A stretch of DNA of 64,000 nucleotides from JAGMCF01 sp964398885 (GTDB taxonomy: Bacteria > Cloacimonadota > Cloacimonadia > JGIOTU-2), in NCBI GenBank assembly GCA_964398885.1, contig CAYNOU010000001.1, positions 1-64,000 on the forward strand, given 5' to 3'. Each line of letters opens with the position of its first letter. Position 1 is the stretch's first letter. The translations under genes were made by a program, and so were the position numbers. This document shows positions 1 to 8,671 of the stretch, piece by piece. The notes under the pieces are model-generated. The model searched no databases. It was not told the DNA's origin and saw only the letters and a list, made by a program, of their open reading frames with translations.

Positions 1-863
1 AAACCTGGACTTTAATTGATGTAATTGGAGTGCCCACCGAAGATCCAGGTGATGGTCAGGGATGGACAGTTGCAGGAGAAGAGAATGCCACTATCAACCA
101 TACGCTTGTAAGAAAAAATTCTGTAATAACTGGAAATACTGATTGGACTTCTTCTGCCTGCACTAATCAAGATGATTCAGAATGGATTGTTTATCCACAG
201 GATACCTTTGAATATTTGGGTTCACATGGAGGCGGTGCTGCAGGAAATGTTGAATACCCCGCACAGCCAGTTCCAGCAAACGAGCCAGCCACAATAACAT
301 TCACTTCTCAAGACACTTGTAAATCAGTTGAACTTCTCTGGAATACAATTAAAGGCAATGAGTTTAAATCTACTTGTATGAATTTTATAGACAGCACCCT
401 ATATTCATATGCAGCTGAAATCCCCGGACAGCCTGAAGGAACTATCGTCTATTTCTACATTACTGCATCTGATACCTCTGACTCAGTTTCATACTTTCCT
501 GAAAATGCTCCAAAAGAACTATATCAGTATGAATATAAAGTTGAAACTCTTAAAGCAGTTCTTAAAGTTCCTCATCACACATTCTGTCCTGCTTTAGGCG
601 AAAAATTTGAAATTCAATTCCATTCTCGTACTAATGATAAAATAATTCTAAGATTATATAATTGTGAGGGCAAATTAGTCAACACATTTAAAAATGAGAA
701 TTCAAACGGGTTAAATACAATAGAATGGGATGGTAGGGATGAAACCTGGAATACTTTGCCCCCTGGACTATATATTTGCCATCTTGAAGTAATAGATAGA
801 GAAACTGGCAAAACAAAGACAGATACAGCACCAATCGTTATTGCCGTTCCACTAAAAGATTAA
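1..863 (+). CDS. C-terminal part of a secreted lamin-tail / sorting-domain protein (5' truncated)
   Basis: The reading frame is open from base 3, so the gene begins outside the window; the internal GTG at 30 is probably not the true start. The first visible part (TWTLIDVIGVP, then DPGDGQGWTVAG and ATINHTLVRKNSVITGN) matches the C-terminal half of a lamin-tail domain as found in secreted nucleases and adhesins of FCB bacteria. A spacer with Fn3-like character follows (about bases 290-560). The end (about bases 600-860) is a FlgD/Por-type domain with LYNCEGKLVNTF and WDGRD, then PPGLYICHLEV. In this phylum such tails are used for export and surface anchoring. Catalytic domains, if any, lie upstream and cannot be seen. 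The domain calls are by motif recognition; the enzyme or adhesin activity is unknown. Confidence 0.75.
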   Translation, partial: TWTLIDVIGVPTEDPGDGQGWTVAGEENATINHTLVRKNSVITGNTDWTSSACTNQDDSEWIVYPQDTFEYLGSHGGGAAGNVEYPAQPVPANEPATITFTSQDTCKSVELLWNTIKGNEFKSTCMNFIDSTLYSYAAEIPGQPEGTIVYFYITASDTSDSVSYFPENAPKELYQYEYKVETLKAVLKVPHHTFCPALGEKFEIQFHSRTNDKIILRLYNCEGKLVNTFKNENSNGLNTIEWDGRDETWNTLPPGLYICHLEVIDRETGKTKTDTAPIVIAVPLKD

Positions 864-1217
864 AGATAAAAGATGAAAAATTTCAAATCTCAAATAACAA
901 ATGACAAATAAATTCCAATCCCCGATTAAATCGGGGACAAATTCCAAAAGAATGGCTTGTCCCGATGAATCGGGGGACGAATGTCGAGATAAAGAATAAC
1001 AAGCCGATGTAGAAGTAACACGGAACTCTGTTCCGTTCCGTTCAGGCTCGATGCCTGACCGAGACTAACTGTTTAATGAAACTCTGGTTCATAAGTAACG
1101 GAGCAGAACCCCTTCTGACAGATCTGTCTCCCGATATATCGGGAGACAAGACGGACTATGCGGAGAAACAGATTACAACAGAGACAATGATTAAAAATGA
1201 AAGATTAAAGACTAAAG
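864..1217. repeat. Intergenic mosaic of dispersed palindromes
   Basis: No gene is seen here. The stretch starts with AT-rich, repeat-like text, then holds three hairpins. TCCCCGATT (919-927) pairs with AATCGGGGA (929-937). CCCGAT (961-966) pairs with ATCGGG (969-974). GTCTCCCGAT (1126-1135) pairs with ATCGGGAGAC (1138-1147), a perfect 10-bp stem. Between them lie GC-rich words such as CAGGCTCGATGCCTGACC (about 1042-1059) that resemble words in other intergenic regions of this window. It may form RNA structure between the flanking genes, but no T-tract typical of an intrinsic terminator follows. Confidence 0.7.
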
Positions 1218-1559
1218 ATGGACAAAAGAAGTTTAAAAATAGCATATCAACTTAAAAAAGATATTGAGAAAGAAATATCCAAAGGATCCACCTCTGGTGG
1301 AAAAGTAATTGATATGCGAATTTTTGGTTCCCGCGCAAGAGATGACTTCCAAGAAGATTCTGACTTAGATATTTTTATAGAATTAGAGGAAAGCAATCCA
1401 GAAATCCGTAAACTGATTGACCATCTGAGCTGGGAAATCGCTTTTGAAAATGACTTAATTATAATGACTCTAATTCACTCTAAAGATGAAGTAGAGAATG
1501 GAATTTATAAATACACCCCAATCTATAGAAGCATAGTAAGAGATGGAATTGTAGTATGA
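1218..1559 (+). CDS. MntA-like minimal nucleotidyltransferase (antitoxin candidate), copy 1
   Basis: This 113-residue protein is a minimal nucleotidyltransferase of the MNT/KNTase type. It carries GSRAR at residues 37-41 followed by SDLD at 48-51, the GSx(n)DxD signature with two metal-binding aspartates. A third acidic position is present at D79 (FENDLII). In characterised MntA/HepT pairs the MNT protein AMPylates the HEPN toxin and so neutralises it. Here the gene overlaps the next HEPN gene by four bases (ATGA, 1556-1559), which fits a translationally coupled pair. It is longer than copy 2 by a Ser/Gly-rich insert at residues 21-29. Function as antitoxin is inferred from family and pairing. 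Confidence 0.85.
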   Translation: MDKRSLKIAYQLKKDIEKEISKGSTSGGKVIDMRIFGSRARDDFQEDSDLDIFIELEESNPEIRKLIDHLSWEIAFENDLIIMTLIHSKDEVENGIYKYTPIYRSIVRDGIVV

Positions 1560-1957
1560 ATGATATTAATCTTACCTTAAAAAGATATAGATTGGAGCAA
1601 TCTGAAAAAACTCTAAAGGATGCAAAAGTTCTTGGGAAAAATCAGGGGGAAAATTTTAGTATAATAAATAGATGCTACTACTCTATATTTTATTCTGTTT
1701 TAGCATTATTAGTAGGCACTGATTTTGTTGGTTCAAAACATCATGGAGTTATTTCTTACTTTGATAAAAACTTTATTAAAAATGGAATATTTACAAAGGA
1801 GTTATCTGAAATTATTCATAGAGCATTTAAGATGCGAAATGTTAGTGACTATGATGAATTTATTGAATACTCTGAAAATGAGGTTGAAGCTTTAATAAAT
1901 GATACAGAAAAATTTATTGGAACTATAAGAAATTTCATTGAAGGATCAAGTAAATAA
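1556..1957 (+). CDS. HEPN-domain protein (UPF0332/HepT-like toxin candidate), copy 1
   Basis: A 133-residue HEPN protein of the UPF0332 type. It has the helix RCYYSIFYSVLALLV (about 39-53), then SKHHGVISYFDKNF (60-73) and the late motif MRNVSDYDEF (93-102). The classic HEPN RNase motif Rx4-6H is not seen; instead there is R..SDYDE, as in this subfamily, so RNase activity should not be assumed. The start ATG overlaps the stop of the MNT gene, so the two are probably made in fixed ratio. Copy 2 of the pair follows directly at 1969. The partner nucleotidyltransferase is expected to bind or modify this protein. Confidence 0.85.
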   Translation: MNDINLTLKRYRLEQSEKTLKDAKVLGKNQGENFSIINRCYYSIFYSVLALLVGTDFVGSKHHGVISYFDKNFIKNGIFTKELSEIIHRAFKMRNVSDYDEFIEYSENEVEALINDTEKFIGTIRNFIEGSSK

Positions 1958-1968
1958 AACAACTTATT

Positions 1969-2286
1969 ATGGATAAAAGAAGTTTAGAAATTGCTCATCA
2001 GCTAAAAAAATATATTGAAAAAGACCTAAATATTATTGATATGCGCATCTTTGGTTCTCGCGCAAGAGATGACTTTGAAGAGGACTCTGACCTTGATATA
2101 TATCTGGAACTTGAGGAAAATAATTCTGAAATAGAAGATAAGATTTTTCATATAGTTTGGAAAATTGGGTTTGAAAATAATTTAGTAATTACTACGATTA
2201 TCTTCACAATAGATGAACTCGAAAATGGACCAATGAAATTTTCACCAATTTATAAAAACATTATGCGAGAAGGTGTAGTAGTATGA
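1969..2286 (+). CDS. MntA-like minimal nucleotidyltransferase, copy 2
   Basis: A 105-residue paralogue of the gene at 1218, starting with the same MDKRSL and containing GSRARDD (29-35) and SDLD (40-43). It lacks the Ser/Gly-rich insert of copy 1. The position equivalent to D79 of copy 1 is asparagine here (FENNLVI, N71). If that residue is the third metal ligand, catalysis could be weakened. It overlaps its HEPN partner by four bases (ATGA, 2283-2286), exactly as copy 1 does, so the whole pair was duplicated. Antitoxin role is inferred. Confidence 0.85.
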   Translation: MDKRSLEIAHQLKKYIEKDLNIIDMRIFGSRARDDFEEDSDLDIYLELEENNSEIEDKIFHIVWKIGFENNLVITTIIFTIDELENGPMKFSPIYKNIMREGVVV

Positions 2287-2684
2287 GACAAGAAAAGCTT
2301 GAATTAATAAAATATCGTTTGGAACAGTCAGAATCAAGTTTAAAAGATGCGGAATTCCTCCTTGAAAATAAAAGGAGTGGTTTTTCTGTAATAAATAGAT
2401 GCTATTATGCAATATTCTATTCAGTTTTAGCATTATTAGTTGACCAGAAATTCATCGGTTCAAAACACTCAGGGGTCATAGCTTTCTTTGATAAAGAGTT
2501 TGTAAGCAAGGGTTTATTCCATAAAAAATATTCTAAAATTTTTCATAAAGCTTTTGATATGCGAGGTAAAAGCGATTATAAAGAGTTTATAGAATATTCA
2601 TATGAAAAAATAAAATTATTGCTTTCACAAGCAAAAGAATTTGTAAATGAAGTAAAAAAGTTTGTAATGAAAGGTTACCAATGA
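2283..2684 (+). CDS. HEPN-domain protein (UPF0332/HepT-like toxin candidate), copy 2
   Basis: 133 residues, paralogous to the HEPN protein at 1556: RCYYAIFYSVLALLV, SKHSGVIAFFDKEF and MRGKSDYKEF occur in the same order. It is coupled by an ATGA overlap to the upstream MNT gene. Unusually, it also overlaps the following outer-membrane protein gene by four bases (ATGA at 2681-2684), so that gene may be co-translated with the HEPN module. The canonical Rx4-6H RNase motif is absent, as in copy 1. Confidence 0.85.
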   Translation: MRQEKLELIKYRLEQSESSLKDAEFLLENKRSGFSVINRCYYAIFYSVLALLVDQKFIGSKHSGVIAFFDKEFVSKGLFHKKYSKIFHKAFDMRGKSDYKEFIEYSYEKIKLLLSQAKEFVNEVKKFVMKGYQ

Positions 2685-3553
2685 GAAAAATTTTAATAAC
2701 AATATTTGTATTTATGCTGAGCACATCAGTATTTGCTAACATAGAATCCAATATTTTTGGCGATTATGAACCATCAGCAAGAGCACGAGGAATGGGCGGA
2801 GCATTTATCTCAAGTTGCAATGACGCTGATGCTATTTTTTATAATCCTGCTGCCTTAGATATTGCAACTGCGGGAGTTAATACAGGTTATGCGAAACTAT
2901 TTGGGAATGACTTTCAGATTTTGAAAACAGGTGCACTTGCTTTTCATCTGCCCAAATTTGGCACGATAGCTCTTGGAATAAAAAAAATGGGCATTGAATA
3001 TCAGGATGTTGAATTGGAAAGTGAAGGAACTTATTCTCTTGCCCACTCATTTCTTCTTATTGGTGATATTCACTCAAAATTATATCTGGGATATACAGTA
3101 AATCTGAATTACATTTCTTTTGGAGAGACTGTCGGGGGATTTGACCCGGGCGAAGAATCTGTATTCGGACTGGATTTTGGTGCGCTTGCTATTCTCCATC
3201 AAAGAACTAAGATTGCCTTTGCGGTCAAAAATATAAACAACCCATCAGTGGGAAAAGGCAGAACATGGGACTTGCCACAGCTCTTGACAATTGGCATTGC
3301 ATATCAGCCATATCACGGAGTTACAACCGAATTGGATTTGGAACAGAAATTTTCCGAAGAGACAAAAATTAATTTTGGTATTGAATTTGAGATAGTAGAT
3401 AATTTTTGGTTGAGGACTGGTGCTTCAACTTATCCAAATAGTATCTCTGGTGGCATGGGGTTTCTAATCAAAGGTGTTAAATTTGATTATGGAATAAATA
3501 CACATCCAGTATTGAACTCCACACATCATTTTGCAATAGGGTATCAATTCTAA
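2681..3553 (+). CDS. PorV/UPF0164-like outer-membrane barrel protein
   Basis: 290 residues with a cleavable signal peptide (MRKILITIFVFMLSTSVFA, then NIES). The mature N-terminus shows the family hallmark SARARGMGGAFISS, followed by DADAIFYNPAAL (about residues 31-60). That pattern is shared by PorV and UPF0164/FadL-like barrels of FCB bacteria. The rest has alternating strands and ends in an aromatic residue (FAIGYQF), as expected for an outer-membrane barrel. PorV acts in type IX secretion as a shuttle for sorting-domain cargo. Several such cargo proteins are encoded in this window, but whether this paralogue serves them is inference. Its start codon overlaps the HEPN gene. Confidence 0.8.
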   Translation: MRKILITIFVFMLSTSVFANIESNIFGDYEPSARARGMGGAFISSCNDADAIFYNPAALDIATAGVNTGYAKLFGNDFQILKTGALAFHLPKFGTIALGIKKMGIEYQDVELESEGTYSLAHSFLLIGDIHSKLYLGYTVNLNYISFGETVGGFDPGEESVFGLDFGALAILHQRTKIAFAVKNINNPSVGKGRTWDLPQLLTIGIAYQPYHGVTTELDLEQKFSEETKINFGIEFEIVDNFWLRTGASTYPNSISGGMGFLIKGVKFDYGINTHPVLNSTHHFAIGYQF

Positions 3554-3566
3554 CTGATAGCCACAA

Positions 3567-3585
3567 TCCCCAATTGAATTGGGGA
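3567..3585. repeat. Stand-alone palindrome TCCCCAATT-G-AATTGGGGA
   Basis: A perfect 9-bp stem with a one-base centre, just downstream of the PorV-like gene. The same palindrome occurs at 28234-28252, where it is nested inside another palindrome. The copy here is therefore the free-standing form of the word. Its position just after the stop codon is compatible with an RNA hairpin, but no T-tract follows. Confidence 0.7.
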
Positions 3586-3670
3586 CACAAAGGTCACTAA
3601 AAATATTCTCTTATATTCTTAGTGTCTTTGGGACTTAGTGGTGATAAGAAATTTTATATTTGAGGATATT

Positions 3671-3973
3671 ATGAAAAAAAAGGAAAAAGAAGAATCCTCT
3701 GCTCGTTCAACATTAATAAAAGGATTTATAAAGCTCTTTTTTAACTTTATTAATCATGCTATTAAAGATTGGGAGAATAAATTTAGCTCAAAAGGATATA
3801 AAGAATTATCTAAAAAATATGATGTCTTTGAAAAACGCTTCTATAAAGATATTCAGGAAATGAAAAACAAAATTGAAAAACTTACACTAAAGGTATACTG
3901 GCTAAACTTCATAGCAATTATACTTTTGATTTGTGTTGTGATTGAACTTATTTTATTAATTAAATTATTTTAG
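3671..3973 (+). CDS. Small protein with C-terminal membrane helix, unknown function
   Basis: About 100 residues. I chose the ATG at 3671 because GAGG at 3662-3665 lies at a good distance upstream; an in-frame upstream start at 3638 has no clear ribosome site. The N-terminus is charged (MKKKEKEESSARSTLIKGF). The middle looks like an amphipathic or coiled helix (YDVFEKRFYKDIQEMKNKIE). The end is one hydrophobic segment (about residues 77-98, FIAIILLICVVIELILLI). The protein is probably tail-anchored in the inner membrane. I do not recognise the family. Confidence 0.55.
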   Translation: MKKKEKEESSARSTLIKGFIKLFFNFINHAIKDWENKFSSKGYKELSKKYDVFEKRFYKDIQEMKNKIEKLTLKVYWLNFIAIILLICVVIELILLIKLF

Positions 3974-4143
3974 CCACCTGCCTTCGTCAAACTATGGCAA
4001 GGCAAGCAGATTTGCACAGATAGACACAGATATGTATTTAGGATAAAATTGAATAAACTATCAGTTAGAATCCGTGGCGAAAAGAAGAAACAAATCCGTG
4101 CTAATCTGCGAAAATCCGTGGCAAAGAATAAAATCGGGCTAAA

Positions 4144-6762
4144 ATGAAAAAAATAATATTCTTTCTTTTGTTCATATTTATAACTATCTCTCTGCCAATC
4201 TTTGCTCAAAACGGGCAATTAGACCTGAATCAGGCAAGCTTGAATGAGATAAAATCTCTGCCAATTACCGAAAAACAAGCTGAAGATATCTATTACTACC
4301 GAACTTACCAGAAATTTTTTGAATCTGTTTATGAACTGCGTGATATAAAAAGCATTGACCAAATAACCTTCAATAGAATAAAATCTTTGGTGAAGATCTT
4401 ACCATACACAGACTACGATGAAGTAGCACAAAGAAGAGACCAGATTTATTATCTCTTGCGAAGCCTGGCTTCAAATGAAGGCTCTCAAGAAGGAATATCA
4501 GATTTGTGGGGTGACTTGCTAATATCCCCTATAAATATCAATACTGCTAACTTTCACGCTTTGCTGAATATACCTATTGTAACTCCAAATGATGTAAAGT
4601 CAATACTTTTACAACGGAAAGTAGGAGATTTTTCAGATTATAGAAGTATGCGGATGTCACCAGGTTTGACACATTATGGAGCAACAAATCTAAAAAATTA
4701 TGTTATATACTATACTCCTGAAAAAAAAGGTAGATGGCATTTTAATTATCGATTAAAATTTAATAACTCTCCTTATTCAGAAGAATTAACTGAAGTTTTA
4801 CGAGAAAGCTTTGTTCCAGACAGCACAAACGAAAAATTCTCTATGTGGGGACGCTATCATCTGGATAACGCAGCACCAGAAATCTCTCATAAATTTAGAG
4901 CAAGGATGGAAGATTGGATTAACCTGGAATTCGGCTCAATCTTCTTTTTGAAGAAAGGTGAAAATCGTGATTTGAACTTCTTAGAACTCACTAATGAATG
5001 CTCAGAAACTATAAAAGATAACTCAAAAACCAGCTTTACAGCAGATATCAAGCCCATAAAAACAAAAGTAATATTAGGAAATTATCGCGCTACTTACGGA
5101 CAGGGACTGGTTATGGAAAATACTGATTATTTTGATAGACGCAGAACAGGATTAGGTTATACAAAACGAGTCTTGGGAATTTTCCCTGACCTATCCCCTA
5201 CCGAAGAATTTGCTTTAAAAGGTGGTGCTGTTGAATTTAATAATAATTTTCTGAATGCCTCTGTTTTTTATTCAAATGATAAAAAAGATGCAGTTGTCTG
5301 GGACAGCAATGATAACGACTCTCTTGATGTTGAAGATGACCTATTCTATTATATAATCTCAAAACCACGATTTTCTAATCACGAATTGGAAAGTGCTGAA
5401 GAATCCTTTAATCAATACCGTCCGGGCTTATCTTATTCATTGCCAGAAATTTTGATGGCACCACGCAAAGATATCTTAAAGGAAGTATTAACAGGAGGAC
5501 ATATAGAAGTATCTCCTGCTATTGGCACTCATTTTGGAATTACTGCTTATGAAATAGAATACGACAGAAATTTTAAGGGTCCTTCTGCTAACTATAATTC
5601 TATTGGAAATTACCTTTTGGCTAATCCTGAAAAATATACAAAAAAGATTAAAATAACAGATTCTGAAATCTCATCCTTATACTCAACAATATATAAGATA
5701 GATACTCTAACCTACGAAAAAAATTATCGCAGAGTTTATGGTTTTGATTGGCAAACTACTCTCAACAATCTATCACTTCAAGGTGAATATGCAGAATTAG
5801 AAGTAAATGGCAAACCAGCAAAATTAGGCGATGACCCAAAAGCAATTGTGGCAAGTGCTTATTTAGGTTTTGAGAACCTAAACTTTCTTATGCTATACAG
5901 AAACTATGATTTAGCCTTTGACAATCCCTATGCTCGCCCATTTGCAGAACACGAAAGATTTGATGGTACTATTCTTGAAAAACAATACTATTTGAAAAAT
6001 CCACTCGTTTCTGAAATATATTACAACTCTCCTTGGTCACAACCAGAAGAAGGGATTTATATTGAATCAAGATTTAAGTTTCATCGTCAACTAACTCTAA
6101 CTAAAGCATATCTTGACATCTGGAAAAGAAAATCCGATGGAAGAAGAAGTATCCGTTTTCAAGGAGAATTAGATTATAGACCTATTTATCAGGTAAGCAT
6201 CAGATTGAAAGAAAAACTGCAAACCAATCGCTCTGAAGACACCTCTGCAAGGTCAGTTTCCAAAACAAGCGAGACAACTCTTCGCCTGATAAACTATCTC
6301 ACAAATAGAGATAAATTAGAGATTGAATACCGTTTTAATAAGGTCTGGATGGCTCCATACACTTCTCTTACAAATAGTGCAGAACCAGGCGAAGTTATTG
6401 TTCCAACTGCTGATGTCTTGAATCACGGTGATTATATCGCTGCAAACTATACACACAATTTCACAGATTATTTCCGAATTGAAGGCTCATTCTTGTTCTG
6501 GAATGGTCACGGAATCAGTCACTGGGATTGGGAAGATATGGAGATTGATTTTATGGGCAGTGAAGGGATGAAATATTGGTTCACAATTTATGATAGAATA
6601 TCTAATCATCTGGCTATCTCGTTCAAATATAAGGTTAAACATTATAGAGACGAAGAATTATACCTTAGAAAATATAATGAACCTATTGAGGGACAAAATT
6701 ATGTTCCACAAACTAAACACAAGGAAAGTTCCATAAGATTGCAGATTGATTGGAATTTTTAA
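4144..6762 (+). CDS. Secreted helix-hairpin-helix protein with large C-terminal barrel-like region
   Basis: 872 residues with a signal peptide (MKKIIFFLLFIFITISLPIFA). Two helix-hairpin-helix segments follow. One at about residues 25-90 contains LDLNQASLNEIKSLP, typical of ComEA-type HhH domains. The second, at about 128-190, contains INTANFHALLNIPIV. From about 195 to the end the sequence alternates polar and aromatic residues and finishes in LQIDWNF, suggesting an outer-membrane beta-barrel. Proteins with this layout are common in Bacteroidota and Cloacimonadota. HhH domains in ComEA bind DNA, so a role in DNA uptake or in binding another ligand is possible but unproven. The upstream spacer (3974-4143) repeats the word AATCCGTG several times. 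Confidence 0.7.
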   Translation: MKKIIFFLLFIFITISLPIFAQNGQLDLNQASLNEIKSLPITEKQAEDIYYYRTYQKFFESVYELRDIKSIDQITFNRIKSLVKILPYTDYDEVAQRRDQIYYLLRSLASNEGSQEGISDLWGDLLISPININTANFHALLNIPIVTPNDVKSILLQRKVGDFSDYRSMRMSPGLTHYGATNLKNYVIYYTPEKKGRWHFNYRLKFNNSPYSEELTEVLRESFVPDSTNEKFSMWGRYHLDNAAPEISHKFRARMEDWINLEFGSIFFLKKGENRDLNFLELTNECSETIKDNSKTSFTADIKPIKTKVILGNYRATYGQGLVMENTDYFDRRRTGLGYTKRVLGIFPDLSPTEEFALKGGAVEFNNNFLNASVFYSNDKKDAVVWDSNDNDSLDVEDDLFYYIISKPRFSNHELESAEESFNQYRPGLSYSLPEILMAPRKDILKEVLTGGHIEVSPAIGTHFGITAYEIEYDRNFKGPSANYNSIGNYLLANPEKYTKKIKITDSEISSLYSTIYKIDTLTYEKNYRRVYGFDWQTTLNNLSLQGEYAELEVNGKPAKLGDDPKAIVASAYLGFENLNFLMLYRNYDLAFDNPYARPFAEHERFDGTILEKQYYLKNPLVSEIYYNSPWSQPEEGIYIESRFKFHRQLTLTKAYLDIWKRKSDGRRSIRFQGELDYRPIYQVSIRLKEKLQTNRSEDTSARSVSKTSETTLRLINYLTNRDKLEIEYRFNKVWMAPYTSLTNSAEPGEVIVPTADVLNHGDYIAANYTHNFTDYFRIEGSFLFWNGHGISHWDWEDMEIDFMGSEGMKYWFTIYDRISNHLAISFKYKVKHYRDEELYLRKYNEPIEGQNYVPQTKHKESSIRLQIDWNF

Positions 6763-6846
6763 TTATTTGGAGTGCGAAAACGAATCCTGTCCCCGCGGAC
6801 GCAGGGATAATCGGGATGAACTTTTCGCAAAAAATTGGAGGATAAT

Positions 6847-7056
6847 ATGCAAAAAATAAGAAAAAATCTATCTCCTGAAATTGTCTTTCGTGATGGTAGA
6901 CCCATTGCGGTGATTTTAGATATTATTAAATATCAAGAAATATTGGAAAGATTAGAGGATATAGAAGATTTGAAGATGTTGGAAGAGATGAGAAAAAAGC
7001 CTCTTAAATTCAAAAAGTTAAATGATTTCTTACGGGAATATCAATCTAATGTATAG
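6847..7056 (+). CDS. Phd/RelB-type antitoxin
   Basis: 69 residues when started at the ATG at 6847, which is placed correctly behind GGAGG at 6837-6841; the in-frame TTG at 6835 overlaps that site and is rejected. The N-terminal half (FRDGRPIAVILDIIKYQEIL) is the Phd/YefM-like beta-strand plus helix that dimerises and binds DNA. The charged C-terminal half would wrap the toxin. It overlaps the RelE-type toxin gene by 8 bases, as expected for a coupled toxin-antitoxin operon that represses its own promoter. Confidence 0.8.
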   Translation: MQKIRKNLSPEIVFRDGRPIAVILDIIKYQEILERLEDIEDLKMLEEMRKKPLKFKKLNDFLREYQSNV

Positions 7057-7303
7057 TATTTATCTTGAATGTGCAGCAGAAAGAGACTTAAAACGGCTTA
7101 CCTCAAAACTTTTTTACCGTATTATTTCTAAAATAAAAGCTTTAGCAGAAAATCCAAGGCCATCTGGCTGTCGTAAGATTACTGGCTCAAAGGCTGATTG
7201 GCGTATTAGAATTGGACACTATCGTGTTATTTATGAAATTGATGATACTGAGAAGCGTATAAAGATAATGCGAGTAAGACATAGAAAAGATGTGTATAGA
7301 TAA
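7049..7303 (+). CDS. RelE/ParE-family toxin
   Basis: 84 residues if started at the ATG at 7049, inside the last codons of the antitoxin gene. An ATG at 7022 is also in frame but would add nine non-conserved residues. Family hallmarks are ECAAERDLKRL near the N-terminus, KITGSKADWRIRIGHYRVIYEID in the core and RVRHRKDVYR at the C-terminus. This is the pattern of RelE-type mRNA interferases, with basic and tyrosine residues at the catalytic end. The length is usual for the family. It forms a complete TA pair with the gene at 6847. Confidence 0.88.
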   Translation: MYSIYLECAAERDLKRLTSKLFYRIISKIKALAENPRPSGCRKITGSKADWRIRIGHYRVIYEIDDTEKRIKIMRVRHRKDVYR

Positions 7304-7334
7304 ATTTTTAAGATTACAATCTTTTGGAGGAAAG

Positions 7335-8669
7335 GTGAAAATTAAAATAATTATCATATTATTATCCATTCTCATTTTTATTGCCATAAACCTATCAGGT
7401 GCGTCTCTTTTTGACAGAGATACAGGAGAAGAAATAAATTGTTTCTCTGCTCGTTCCCTTGCAATGGGCTCTGTCGGAGTTGCTTCAAAACAGGGACTAA
7501 CAGCATCACTAAATAATCCTGCCACTTTAGGACTGCTTCATAATAGATTTGGTATTCAATTAACATCAAATATTACAAAAAATGATGAAGACAGAGCATA
7601 CCCGATTTATGATTCCTTTGACTCATATATAGATGATGCGGTTTATGTCTCTAATGCTCATTTCTTTGACAAATATTTTGGTGGGCTTTATTATAATTGG
7701 AATCTTGCAAAATCTATGAAATTAACTACAGCATTCAATTATGCTCCAATATATGATTTCAATTTCACATATGTTGAAGAGATGCGAAATAATGAAAATA
7801 CCGATAATGATAATGAGCCAAAGAAAATTGCAAATAACACCTATAAAGGTGAGGGAAATATTTCTGCCTATTCTCCTTCGATTGCTTTGACTTTTAAAAA
7901 TCAAAATAGCATTCTTTCTACTCTTTCATTTGGATTTAGTGCATCCTATTTAAATGGGGAAAATGAAATAGACTCTACAATCATTTTCACAGATTGGGCA
8001 AAAGAGCAAATGACAAATAAGCCTGACAGCATACCCGACATTGAATATAACATAAAAAATAAATATTCTGGTATGTGCTATCAAGGCGGATTTATCATTG
8101 GATTAGGAGAAAGAGTCCATCTTGGCTTTTCTTATACTCATAAAACTGAATTGACAAAAGAATATAAAACCAATTCTGATACAGTATGGGCTGACACAAC
8201 AATTTATTATCCAACAAAATTTGGAATTGGATTTGAATATCATCCGAGAAATATCTGGGATACAAAATTTAGTGTGGAAGCCAGATTAGTAAAATGGAGC
8301 GATTACGATGATTCGTATTATGATGTAATTGAATATTCCGCAGGAGTTGAACATGTTATGCATAACGGCATTCCTATTCGGCTTGGATTCAGATGTCAAC
8401 CTTCTGGCAGAGATAAAGAGGTCACATTAACTGCTTTTTCTGCTGGAACTGCAATAAAATTACCATACAATCTTATGCTTGATTTAGGTGCTGAAGTTGG
8501 AAAAAGAAATTATACTGAAAAAGACCTGTTTCCCGATGGGTATTATGCTAATGAAAACTTATGGGATTATAATCCTCAATATGATGAGCTTCCTGAAGAC
8601 AGAAAGAATTTTGATAAGATAAAAGATTTTATGATAAATGCAATGGCAACGATTTCGTGGAGATTTTAA
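7335..8669 (+). CDS. FadL/PorV-like outer-membrane transport protein
   Basis: I place the start at the GTG at 7335, directly behind GGAGG (7326-7330). The open frame extends back to 7290, but that would overlap the toxin gene and spoil the signal peptide. The 444-residue product begins with a signal peptide (KIKIIIILLSILIFIAINLSGAS). It then has SARSLAMGSVGVASKQG and ASLNNPATLGLL, the N-terminal plug pattern of FadL/OmpP1-like barrels. It ends with a strand and aromatic residue (MATISWRF). It is likely a hydrophobic-compound transporter or secretion-associated barrel; the substrate is unknown. Confidence 0.75.
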   Translation: MKIKIIIILLSILIFIAINLSGASLFDRDTGEEINCFSARSLAMGSVGVASKQGLTASLNNPATLGLLHNRFGIQLTSNITKNDEDRAYPIYDSFDSYIDDAVYVSNAHFFDKYFGGLYYNWNLAKSMKLTTAFNYAPIYDFNFTYVEEMRNNENTDNDNEPKKIANNTYKGEGNISAYSPSIALTFKNQNSILSTLSFGFSASYLNGENEIDSTIIFTDWAKEQMTNKPDSIPDIEYNIKNKYSGMCYQGGFIIGLGERVHLGFSYTHKTELTKEYKTNSDTVWADTTIYYPTKFGIGFEYHPRNIWDTKFSVEARLVKWSDYDDSYYDVIEYSAGVEHVMHNGIPIRLGFRCQPSGRDKEVTLTAFSAGTAIKLPYNLMLDLGAEVGKRNYTEKDLFPDGYYANENLWDYNPQYDELPEDRKNFDKIKDFMINAMATISWRF

Positions 8670-8671
8670 GA

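Noticed and set aside
7022..7048. Upstream start for the RelE-type toxin
   Set aside because: It would add nine residues outside the family fold; the ATG at 7049 gives the usual length.
7290..7334. Upstream start for the FadL-like gene
   Set aside because: It lies before the ribosome site at 7326-7330 and would bury the signal peptide.
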